Under the pieces are notes generated by a model. The model was not told where the DNA came from, ran no database searches, and saw only the letters and a program-made list of their open reading frames with translations. From Candidatus Bathycorpusculum fermentans (GTDB lineage: Archaea; Thermoproteota; Bathyarchaeia; Bathyarchaeales; Bathycorpusculaceae), in the NCBI GenBank assembly GCA_009787175.1, contig WRGM01000103.1, positions 1-7,803 of the forward strand: a stretch of 7,803 bases of DNA, in the 5' to 3' direction. Shown piece after piece: positions 1 to 6,201 of the stretch. How positions within the stretch are numbered: position 1 is the first letter of the stretch; each line of letters starts with the position of its first letter. The translations under genes and the position numbers were made by a program.

Positions 1-28
1 ACAAAAACTACAACTATAGCACTAATAG

Positions 29-81
29 ACCTGACGCATTCATCCTGCCGCTAACGCGGCAGATATTCTGCCAGGTTTTTT
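29..81 (+). terminator. Hairpin plus T-run, probable transcript end from upstream
   Basis: A perfect 7-bp stem, CTGCCGC (45-51) and GCGGCAG (56-62), closes on a TAAC loop. It is nested inside a 5-bp outer pair, ACCTG (29-33) and CAGGT (72-76), and is followed by six T's (76-81). This resembles an intrinsic terminator, and the T-run alone would also suit archaeal termination. It probably ends a transcript that enters from left of the window. It could instead be the 3' end of a small structured RNA, since no coding frame is apparent in the first 80 bases. Confidence 0.5.
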
Positions 82-150
82 ATAAATTCCAACGAAAAAC
101 AAGAGTTTTAAAGCCTAACAAACAACGCAAACTGAATACATACAAACATC

Positions 151-165
151 GAAAAGAACTTAAAA
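151..165 (+). promoter_or_regulatory. Candidate BRE/TATA promoter of the first radical SAM gene
   Basis: A purine-rich stretch, GAAAAGAAC, is followed by TTAAAA (160-165), centred about 26 bases before the ATG at 188. That spacing would place the transcript start at or near the start codon, giving a nearly leaderless mRNA. This agrees with the lack of a well-spaced ribosome binding site; only a GTGA at 181-184 is visible, and it is too close to the ATG. A second AT-rich candidate, TTTTAAA near 104-110, would give a leader of about 55 bases. Assignment is by pattern only. Confidence 0.4.
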
Positions 166-187
166 CAGTTGCTTCTTCAAGTGACTA

Positions 188-1429
188 ATGCTATACAAAT
201 ATCAGCTTGATGACAAAACAATCGATTCCATAGATCTTAAAGCCCTCATAGTCAGCCGTGGAGTCAAAGTGTCAAACGAAGTCTACCAAACCTTCCAAAA
301 GAACCATCGCATTTACCCTGACCCAGTTAAATGCAACTGCCTTATCCTACCTGACAACACTATCGTACAATTAACAGACGTAGCTCTGCACATGAGTTAT
401 ATCAAATCAGCAATGAACTGGGACACCTTCAAAAACCTCCGATACTTTACACAACTCAAAACGCCCTTCAAACTCAAAATGTCTGACCAAGACAAACCCG
501 TCCTATTATACAATGATAAACCAGTTACTGAAGTAGAATTTCCCTCGCCCTCACAGTTTTATGAACAAAAAACAACCAACGGTTTACCCTATCTTGGTAA
601 CGCTGTCCTTCAGGGTGTGGACACACTAGCTTTTCAATGTCTATGGTCCTGTGAATACGCCAAAGCAGGCTACTCCTGCCAATTCTGCTATTCAGGCGGA
701 CAAACAGAACGACTTGCACATAAAAACAAGCCTGACCCCAAAGTTCCATCAACTCAGGACATTGCAGAAATCACCGATTATGCCCTCAAAAAAGACAACG
801 TCAAATTTATCGAAATCACAGGCGGCTCCACCTTTAATCCTCAAGCTGAATGTAGCATCATAACAGACATTCTTAAAGAGATAGATGCCATAAATAGTCT
901 CTCAAAGATAGATGGTGAAGTTTTAGTTTTCACCACGCCGCCTAACAACCCAAAAGAAGTAGACCAGCTCTTTAACGCTGGTGCCGACCGCGTCATTTGC
1001 AGCTTTGAAGTCTGGAACCAAAAACTGGCGGCAACAATTACACCGGGCAAGATAAAGTTCATAACCAGACAACGACATTTGGACTGCCTAAAATACATAG
1101 CAAAAGAGTATGGACCAAGCAGGGCTTGCAGTTCATTTGTCATTGGGCTCGAACCCATAGAAAGCCTGTTGGAAGGTATGGCTTTTTTGGCTTCAGAAGG
1201 CATTGTGCCTATTGCGTCAGTTTGGATTCCTTTTGGGCGACCAGTGATGGGTAGTATGAAGGCACCTGAGTTAACGTATTACCAGCAGGTCAAATCAGGG
1301 CTAGTTGAGATTTATGATAAATATGACATTGAGCCTCCGGGTGGCGTAGGGTTTAACGTTTGCATCTGTCGCGATTCGTGGCTCCATAAAAGCGAGGTAA
1401 AGAATGGCACAGAGAGAACAAAATCATAG
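188..1429 (+). CDS. Radical SAM protein with noncanonical cysteine motif, function unknown
   Basis: This 413-residue protein is probably a cytoplasmic S-adenosylmethionine radical enzyme of unassigned substrate. Its cysteines lie at C151, C155, C164 and C167 (C-x3-C-x8-C-x2-C), where the common family signature is C-x3-C-x2-C. The insert reads EYAKAGYS and the last pair is CQFC. A Gly-rich motif, EITGGST (G212-G213), sits where the SAM-binding GGE motif of radical SAM barrels is expected, with Ser in place of Glu. A second Cys pair, CIC (C392, C394), near the C-terminus could bind metal. About 145 residues precede the barrel and look like an accessory domain. The ATG at 188 fits the promoter spacing, and the gene converges on arsM with 8 bases between stop codons. 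I do not recognise the subfamily. The radical SAM assignment is fairly secure, the function is not. Confidence 0.8.
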   Translation: MLYKYQLDDKTIDSIDLKALIVSRGVKVSNEVYQTFQKNHRIYPDPVKCNCLILPDNTIVQLTDVALHMSYIKSAMNWDTFKNLRYFTQLKTPFKLKMSDQDKPVLLYNDKPVTEVEFPSPSQFYEQKTTNGLPYLGNAVLQGVDTLAFQCLWSCEYAKAGYSCQFCYSGGQTERLAHKNKPDPKVPSTQDIAEITDYALKKDNVKFIEITGGSTFNPQAECSIITDILKEIDAINSLSKIDGEVLVFTTPPNNPKEVDQLFNAGADRVICSFEVWNQKLAATITPGKIKFITRQRHLDCLKYIAKEYGPSRACSSFVIGLEPIESLLEGMAFLASEGIVPIASVWIPFGRPVMGSMKAPELTYYQQVKSGLVEIYDKYDIEPPGGVGFNVCICRDSWLHKSEVKNGTERTKS

Positions 1430-1437
1430 TTTAATTG

Positions 1438-2262
1438 TCAGTTTTTTGAAGCGGCTACTTTAACGCTTACAATTGAATCCTCAAGTATCTGACTTTTTAT
1501 GTTAATTTCTTTTATATCGAATCCGAAAAGTTGTACAGCTGCTTGAATACTGGGATCCTCAAGTATGTCTTGAAAATTGAACCGTTTTGATCCTATTATT
1601 TGTATATTTTGGAATCCAGCCGCTTCAACTAGCTCTGCATAGTGGTCTTTCATTTCAGCTCCGCTTATGCATCCAATGTATGCTTGAACACTTTTGGCAA
1701 TGTCTTTCGGTATCGGTTTAACGATTGCAATATCTGAAATTTGCAGTTTGCCGCCTTGTCGTAACACGCGGTAGGCTTCTGAGAAAACCTTCGGTTTGTC
1801 TGTTGACAAGTTGATTACGCAGTTAGAAATTACCCAATCAACAGACTCATCGGGTACAGGCAGGTTTTCTATTTCACCAAGCCTAAACTCTACGTTCTTA
1901 AACCCAGTTTTCGCCGTGTTAGTGTTTGCTTTGTCAATCATTTCTTGGGTCATGTCAACCCCGATCACTCTGCCAGTCATACCGACTTTTTCTGCCGCCA
2001 AGAAGCAATCGAAACCTGCTCCGCATCCAAGGTCTAGTACAGTGTCACCTTCTTGAATATCTGCGAACATTGTTGGGTTGCCGCAGCCTAAATGGAGGTT
2101 TGCCTCTGGAAAGGCAGAGGTTTGAGTGTTTGTATAGCCGATTGTCTGGGCTATTTTGCTAATTGTTTGAGGGGTTAGGATTCCGTTGCAACAGGTTTGG
2201 TTGTTTTGGATGAATCGTGCGTATGCTTGTTTTATGGCTTGTTTTGTTTCTTGGTTATGCAT
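1438..2262 (-). CDS. arsM: Arsenite methyltransferase, ArsM/AS3MT family
   Basis: A 274-residue SAM-dependent methyltransferase expected to methylate trivalent arsenic in the cytoplasm, giving methylated and volatile products. The Rossmann motif I, VLDLGCGAG (75-83), and the acidic residue D103 (VIGVD) form the SAM site. All four cysteine positions known from human AS3MT and algal ArsM have counterparts: C24/C25 (TCC), C60 (LGCGNP), C148 (SNCVINL) and C198 (YIGCISGA). The 50-residue gap between the last two equals that between AS3MT C156 and C206, and SNCVINL is identical in AS3MT. The length is normal for microbial ArsM. It is read divergently from the YdjY operon and has its own BRE/TATA. 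A weak AAAAGGCG lies 8 bases before the ATG. No arsR or arsenic pump gene is visible nearby. Its substrate could be another metalloid, but the full cysteine set favours arsenic. Confidence 0.87.
   Translation of the reverse strand: MHNQETKQAIKQAYARFIQNNQTCCNGILTPQTISKIAQTIGYTNTQTSAFPEANLHLGCGNPTMFADIQEGDTVLDLGCGAGFDCFLAAEKVGMTGRVIGVDMTQEMIDKANTNTAKTGFKNVEFRLGEIENLPVPDESVDWVISNCVINLSTDKPKVFSEAYRVLRQGGKLQISDIAIVKPIPKDIAKSVQAYIGCISGAEMKDHYAELVEAAGFQNIQIIGSKRFNFQDILEDPSIQAAVQLFGFDIKEINIKSQILEDSIVSVKVAASKN
1442..1447 (+). terminator. Oligo-T terminator candidate after the radical SAM gene
   Basis: Six T's begin 13 bases after the stop codon of the plus-strand radical SAM gene, inside the extreme 3' end of the converging arsM. 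In archaea a T-run alone can end transcription. No supporting hairpin is visible. Confidence 0.35.
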
Positions 2263-2310
2263 CGTTACAACGCCTTTTGTTGTTGGTTAAATGGTTGGTT
2301 GTGCTTGCGT

Positions 2311-2324
2311 GTATTAACTTTTGT
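2311..2324 (-). promoter_or_regulatory. Candidate arsM promoter (BRE/TATA)
   Basis: Read on the minus strand, ACAAAAG (BRE-like) is followed by TTAATAC (TATA-like, 2311-2317). Transcription would begin near 2288, leaving a leader of about 26 bases before the ATG at 2262. This is a pattern match without experimental support. Confidence 0.45.
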
Positions 2325-2337
2325 CGTTTGGAAACGA
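2324..2337. promoter_or_regulatory. Inverted repeat between divergent promoters, candidate operator
   Basis: TCGTTT and AAACGA form 6-bp arms around a central GG. After one mismatch the symmetry continues for two more base pairs (TT at 2321-2322 with AA at 2339-2340). It lies exactly between the outward-facing BRE/TATA elements of arsM and the YdjY gene and overlaps the BRE of the latter. A dimeric regulator bound here could control both transcripts. Short arms in AT-rich DNA can arise by chance. Confidence 0.35.
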
Positions 2338-2349
2338 AAACTTAAATAT
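2335..2349 (+). promoter_or_regulatory. Candidate promoter of the YdjY operon (BRE/TATA)
   Basis: CGAAAAC (BRE-like) is followed by TTAAATAT (TATA-like, 2342-2349). A transcript start near 2371 would give a 5' leader of about 26 bases that contains AGTGAGG, a Shine-Dalgarno-like sequence whose GTGA lies 6 bases before the ATG at 2397. This is the only clear promoter ahead of the four-gene operon. Confidence 0.5.
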
Positions 2350-2396
2350 CAACATTATTAATACAGCTCATAAAAATATTTAATAAGTGAGGAATT

Positions 2397-3029
2397 ATGA
2401 CAAAAGTGTTTGTAAAAATTTTAGCCGCATTAATCATCGGATTACTAATCGGGTTCACAGGAGCCTATTTGTACCAACAACAAACCATCAACAAACTCTC
2501 AGAGTCCTTAAACGGTCAACCACTCAGCGTGCAAAACGGTGAAATCCATCTTAAAGCAACAATAAACAATGGCGCATTTGCCAGCGCATCCTTCCATGGA
2601 ATCGCCTATGAACTGGGCAAAAACGGTGAAGTGGCACTCTTCAAAACAAAAGCAACACCCAAACAATTCTATGATGCCCTAACTAGTCTTGGCGCATTAC
2701 CAGGTAACAACGTAAAAATGGATTCTGACAACACCACATACGTACAGGGCACAGGTCTTGACGTTTACGTAACATGGGATGGAGCACCACAACGTTATAC
2801 ACTCCAAGAAGTTCTCAACGGCTGCATAGTTGACATCAAATTTGGCGGTAATCTTGAGACCTCAAACAGCATGGGGACAGGATGTATAACCTGCCTGGGA
2901 AGCTGCGCAGTAGGTATCTCAAGCAACGCAGCATACGCAGCGAAAACCAGTCCCCAATTCACAGCTAACAGCGACATACTACCCCCAGTTGGCACAGAAA
3001 TAACAGTCATATACAGTCTGAAGGCGTGA
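2397..3029 (+). CDS. Membrane-anchored YdjY-domain protein with Cys cluster
   Basis: This 210-residue protein has an N-terminal hydrophobic helix (about 7-27) that would anchor it with the rest outside the cytoplasm. The remainder resembles the YdjY domain as I recall it: a HG motif (ASFHGIAYE), a segment matching the ALxxLGAxPGNN pattern (GALPGNN), a VTWDG strand, FGGN, and then GCITCLGSC with AVGISSN. Cysteines lie at C143, C163, C166 and C170, a C-x2-C-x3-C set plus one, suitable for an iron-sulfur cluster or another metal. YdjY-domain proteins occur in methanogens and anaerobic bacteria and are poorly understood. It is the first gene of the operon, and its stop codon is 10 bases before the next start. 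The family call is from memory of motifs. Biochemical function is unknown. Confidence 0.75.
   Translation: MTKVFVKILAALIIGLLIGFTGAYLYQQQTINKLSESLNGQPLSVQNGEIHLKATINNGAFASASFHGIAYELGKNGEVALFKTKATPKQFYDALTSLGALPGNNVKMDSDNTTYVQGTGLDVYVTWDGAPQRYTLQEVLNGCIVDIKFGGNLETSNSMGTGCITCLGSCAVGISSNAAYAAKTSPQFTANSDILPPVGTEITVIYSLKA
3023..3029 (+). promoter_or_regulatory. Ribosome binding site supporting the TTG start at 3040
   Basis: GGCGTGA matches the archaeal Shine-Dalgarno consensus except at one base and lies 10 bases before the TTG at 3040. It overlaps the stop codon of the preceding gene. No ATG or GTG is available in the frame between the upstream in-frame stop (3019-3021) and this TTG, which supports the rare start codon. 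Confidence 0.5.
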
Positions 3030-3039
3030 ACATAACTAC

Positions 3040-3711
3040 TTGTCGGCTCAGGACCTGATAATAGCGGGGATAACTGTCTCACTATCGTTGGCAGTTTTGC
3101 CGTATCTTCCTTCTTTTCTTATTTTTAATGTAACAGAAAAAATAGGCATAAAACGCATTGCCGCACGAATCGGTTTCTTCTCAGCAGGCGTTATCTTCTC
3201 ATTTATTCTCAGCGTTTGGGCTGTTTCAGCGGTTCCAACATTTTTCATCGCCAACTCGGCAAAAATGGACATCATTTGGGGTTTAATAGTACTTTATCTA
3301 GGAATCATAGTACTAAGGAAAAAAAGTGCTTTTGTCATTAAAGCCGCAAGAGACATGTACCTATACTGGTGCTATGGCACATTCCTAATGGGCACAGTCT
3401 TTGGTGCTATATGGGTTAATTACATGTCAATGCGCAACTATTATGTTAACACAATGTTCCAAGATGCAATGTTTAATCTAAACATACACGCCACCTTAAC
3501 CGATGCAATTTACTTCGCAACAGGCTTAGCTACAGTAATAGCATTCACAGGCATAATCACATACATTACAGCTCAACCATTAAACGAATTTTTAGCAAAA
3601 CACCGCGCTCAAGTTAAACTTGTCTGCGGCTCAATCATTACCCTATTCGCTGTCTACATAATCTTCTCAGATGTCTGGATGATACTGACCTCCAGCAGAC
3701 TGCCATTCTAA
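3040..3711 (+). CDS. CcdA/DsbD-like six-helix membrane protein lacking thiol cysteines
   Basis: This 223-residue protein has six predicted membrane segments at about 6-29, 44-66, 77-93, 111-131, 155-177 and 194-216, arranged as two halves of three. That pattern and length match the CcdA/DsbD transmembrane domain, which passes thiol electrons across the membrane. Helix 1 reads LAVLPYLP, close to the family PCVLPxxP. Helix 4 reads GTVFGAIWVNYM, close to the family LGxxFGxxWxPC. The two redox-active cysteines are replaced, by A18 and by Y128 (or N127). The only cysteines, C111 and C196, are elsewhere, so classical thiol relay is unlikely. Start is TTG at 3040. The gene sits between the YdjY and CCG genes with 10-base gaps, suggesting a membrane partner for them. 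The family call is by motif likeness; an unrelated six-helix protein remains possible. Confidence 0.65.
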   Translation: MSAQDLIIAGITVSLSLAVLPYLPSFLIFNVTEKIGIKRIAARIGFFSAGVIFSFILSVWAVSAVPTFFIANSAKMDIIWGLIVLYLGIIVLRKKSAFVIKAARDMYLYWCYGTFLMGTVFGAIWVNYMSMRNYYVNTMFQDAMFNLNIHATLTDAIYFATGLATVIAFTGIITYITAQPLNEFLAKHRAQVKLVCGSIITLFAVYIIFSDVWMILTSSRLPF

Positions 3712-3721
3712 CAAACCATAG

Positions 3722-4858
3722 GTGAAAAACTTGGGAAAAAATCCTGTAACAGAAAAATTTGAAGCATGCAAAACCTGCGGCGCCTGCTTCAAAACTTGCG
3801 AAGCATACAAAACCTACAACCCAAAAACCATCAAAAAATTAGCTGACACCCTAAACAAAAATACTCTATCCATCAACGATGCCCACCTCGCATACCGATG
3901 CAACCTCTGCGGCCACTGTCAAACCAAATGCCCCGAAGGCTTAAACTTGGCTGAGCTTTTCAAAGAAGCCCGAATTGCCTACTGCAAATCAGGCCAAGGA
4001 CCACTCTCATATCATACACCAATGCTGACAAATAAGAAAATCAACTTTTTCACCCTGAACAACAGCATCACATTAATGAAGCCCAATTATCCCAAACAGG
4101 CAGATAGAATATTCTTCCCTGGTTGTGCACTACGAACATTTAGACCTGAGTTGATCGAAAAAGTCAAGACATTCTTAGGTGATGTACTGGTTTTGAATCA
4201 GGATTGTTGCGGCAAATCTTTCCGAGGTATCGGTTTAGAAGACGAGTACCAAACACACAACAACGCATTAATCAGATTTTTAGAATCGTTTAAACCAAAG
4301 GAAATCATAGTAGCCTGCCCTAACTGTTACACCAGCTTCAAACCCAAAATCGACTTTGCAAAAGTGGTCTTTGCCCAAGAGGCCCTGCTACAAACGGGCA
4401 AACTTAAACCAGTGACAACCGACTTGGGCACAATAGCTGTTCACGACTCATGTCCATTTAAAGAAGCACCAGAACTCTTCAACATAGCTAGACGATTCGT
4501 TGATACAGTATATACTGGACAGAGGGTCGAGTTTATCAATTCTAAAGAGAAGCTCCGATGCTGCGGCGGCGGAGGCGGTGTTAGTTTTTCAAACGAAAAA
4601 TTATCCAAGCATATTTCCAGTGTTAGATTGCGAGAAGCAAAAACTACGAGTGCAGATACCGTGGTAACCTTCTGCGTTTCCTGTGCAATACAGCTTGGAT
4701 CTGTAGCTGCAAAAGAGGGTATTTGTGTGTTTCACTCTTTAGATCTCTTGGAACCAGTGTCAAATCCTGATTATGGCATAGTTTATCACAGAAGCAGAAA
4801 ACAGTTCAGCGGTAGCAAACTATTCGTCAACCTAATGCGCCTACAACTACAAGTTTAA
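3722..4858 (+). CDS. Iron-sulfur redox protein: two 4Fe-4S motifs and two CCG domains (HdrB/HdrD/GlpC-like)
   Basis: This 378-residue protein is likely a cytoplasmic electron carrier or oxidoreductase subunit on the membrane face. Two ferredoxin-type 4Fe-4S motifs lie at C16/C19/C22/C26 and C60/C63/C66/C70, the latter followed by P71. Two CCG domains follow: C135, C162-C163-G, C199-x2-C202, and C244, C280-C281-G, C318-x2-C321. All cysteines of both CCG units are present, as in HdrB/HdrD, which bind noncubane clusters for disulfide reduction, and as in GlpC, GlcF and DsrK. Such proteins usually pair with a cytochrome b or a flavoprotein. Here the neighbours are a CcdA-like protein and a radical SAM enzyme. 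The start is GTG at 3722, inside a GGTGA Shine-Dalgarno-like sequence. A TTG at 3731, 5 bases beyond that GGTGA, is an alternative start that loses three residues. The substrate is unknown. Confidence 0.88.
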   Translation: MKNLGKNPVTEKFEACKTCGACFKTCEAYKTYNPKTIKKLADTLNKNTLSINDAHLAYRCNLCGHCQTKCPEGLNLAELFKEARIAYCKSGQGPLSYHTPMLTNKKINFFTLNNSITLMKPNYPKQADRIFFPGCALRTFRPELIEKVKTFLGDVLVLNQDCCGKSFRGIGLEDEYQTHNNALIRFLESFKPKEIIVACPNCYTSFKPKIDFAKVVFAQEALLQTGKLKPVTTDLGTIAVHDSCPFKEAPELFNIARRFVDTVYTGQRVEFINSKEKLRCCGGGGGVSFSNEKLSKHISSVRLREAKTTSADTVVTFCVSCAIQLGSVAAKEGICVFHSLDLLEPVSNPDYGIVYHRSRKQFSGSKLFVNLMRLQLQV

Positions 4859-4860
4859 AA

Positions 4861-4864
4861 GGAG
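4861..4864 (+). promoter_or_regulatory. Ribosome binding site GGAG for the Tes-like gene
   Basis: AAAAGGAG lies 8 bases before the ATG at 4873 and is the clearest Shine-Dalgarno sequence in the window. It fixes the start of the last operon gene. Confidence 0.7.
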
Positions 4865-4872
4865 AACAAAAA

Positions 4873-6201
4873 ATGCAAACTATTGGAAAAACAAGTAGTG
4901 TATGTCCAAACTGTCTAAAAGTCATCCCTGCAAAAATCATCGAACAAAGTGGCAGGGTGCTCATACAAAAAAACTGTCCCGAACACGGAAGTTTTCAAGC
5001 TCTAATTTCTAGTGATATAGAAAATTACAAGTTCGCTAAAGAGCTCTACTCCCAACCTCAGAAAAAAATGGTTAACAATTGCCCAGCAGACTGCGGTTTA
5101 TGTTTCTCCCATGCCCAACACACTTGTTTAGCCGTAATTGAAGTTACTAAAGACTGCGACCTTCACTGTGGGGTATGTTTCGCTTCTGCATTGGGAGAGC
5201 AAAGCGGAGCGGAAGTTGACTTGGAGACAATTCGTGAAATGTTCAAAGCAGTGTTGAAAAGTGAAGGTACTGTTCGTCCTGTTCAACTTTCAGGTGGCGA
5301 ACCTTTAACCCGCAATGACCTGCCAGAAATCGTCAAGGCAGGAAAAGAGCTTGGGTTTGACCACATCGAAATCAACACCAACGGCATCCAACTTGCAAAA
5401 GACCCTGAACTAGCGAGGCAGTTGGCTGAGGCAGGCGTTAGCGTTATTTATTTGCAGTTTGACGGTGTTAATGATGATGTTTACTTGAAACTGCGTGGAG
5501 AAAAACTTTACGAGAAAAAAAGAGATGCGATTGAAAATTGTCAAAAAGCAGGTATCGCAGTTACACTGGTACCAACGATAGTCAAAGGTGTAAACGATGA
5601 ACAACTAGGTGACATCATACGGTTTGCAATGGCTCACAGAAACGTTACAGGTGTCAATTTTCAACCTGTCACCTACTTAGGACGTTACCCGCAAGCGTTC
5701 AGTAAAAATTTATCTGACCGTGCAACTATTCCCGACATAATCAAAGGTATCGTATCACAAACGAATAATCTTTTGAAAGAGGACGATTTTTATCCCATCC
5801 CATGTCCACATCCCCAGTGTTCTGCCTTAACACTTGTAATGGCTGACGAAAACCACATTTTTCCGCTAACACGCCTTGTAAACGTGAAGGCACTGGTTAA
5901 TAGCGTTGATGATCCCGCAAGTGTGATTCCAGTTGCGATTTCGAAGCTGTGGTCTATGCGCCCTCAAGATGACGTAATAAAGACACTGCAAAAATTTTTG
6001 TTTGTAAGTAATCTTGCTCGAGACGACATGCAACAGCCTAAACTGTTGACCATTTCGATGATGGCTTTTCAGGACTGCTGGACACTGGATATTGAACGCC
6101 TGCAAAAATGTTGCATACATGTTGTGACACCGCATGGAAAACTAGTGCCTTTCTGTGCTCACTATCTAACTAGTATTGATGGTAAAAGACTTCCATATTA
6201 A
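4873..6201 (+). CDS. Radical SAM enzyme of the COG1964 / Tes-like group
   Basis: This 442-residue protein has several likely iron sites. An N-terminal rubredoxin-like set is C11-x2-C14 with C35 and H38 (CPEHG). Next come C70, C74, C77 and C85, a likely auxiliary cluster. The radical SAM motif C95-x3-C99-x2-C102 follows, then SGGEP (G141-P144), INTNGI and YLQFDG in the barrel, and NFQPVTYLGR. C-terminal cysteines are C311/C316 (CPHPQC) and C413/C414 plus C428 (PFC). This order matches COG1964, which includes the archaeal tetraether lipid synthase Tes (MJ0619, MA_1486); Tes joins lipid tails through radical chemistry. This protein is shorter than the Tes enzymes I know, so it may be a paralogue with another substrate. 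The CCG protein just upstream is a plausible electron donor. The family is secure; Tes activity is not. Confidence 0.87.
   Translation: MQTIGKTSSVCPNCLKVIPAKIIEQSGRVLIQKNCPEHGSFQALISSDIENYKFAKELYSQPQKKMVNNCPADCGLCFSHAQHTCLAVIEVTKDCDLHCGVCFASALGEQSGAEVDLETIREMFKAVLKSEGTVRPVQLSGGEPLTRNDLPEIVKAGKELGFDHIEINTNGIQLAKDPELARQLAEAGVSVIYLQFDGVNDDVYLKLRGEKLYEKKRDAIENCQKAGIAVTLVPTIVKGVNDEQLGDIIRFAMAHRNVTGVNFQPVTYLGRYPQAFSKNLSDRATIPDIIKGIVSQTNNLLKEDDFYPIPCPHPQCSALTLVMADENHIFPLTRLVNVKALVNSVDDPASVIPVAISKLWSMRPQDDVIKTLQKFLFVSNLARDDMQQPKLLTISMMAFQDCWTLDIERLQKCCIHVVTPHGKLVPFCAHYLTSIDGKRLPY

Noticed and set aside
525..1203. Open frames within 525-752 (-), 651-863 (+) and 841-1203 (-)
   Set aside because: They lie inside the radical SAM gene in other frames, have no recognisable motifs, and are explained as shadows of that gene.
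1796..2162. Two plus-strand frames opposite arsM
   Set aside because: The ArsM protein on the other strand has all family motifs over this stretch; the plus-strand frames are low-complexity shadows.
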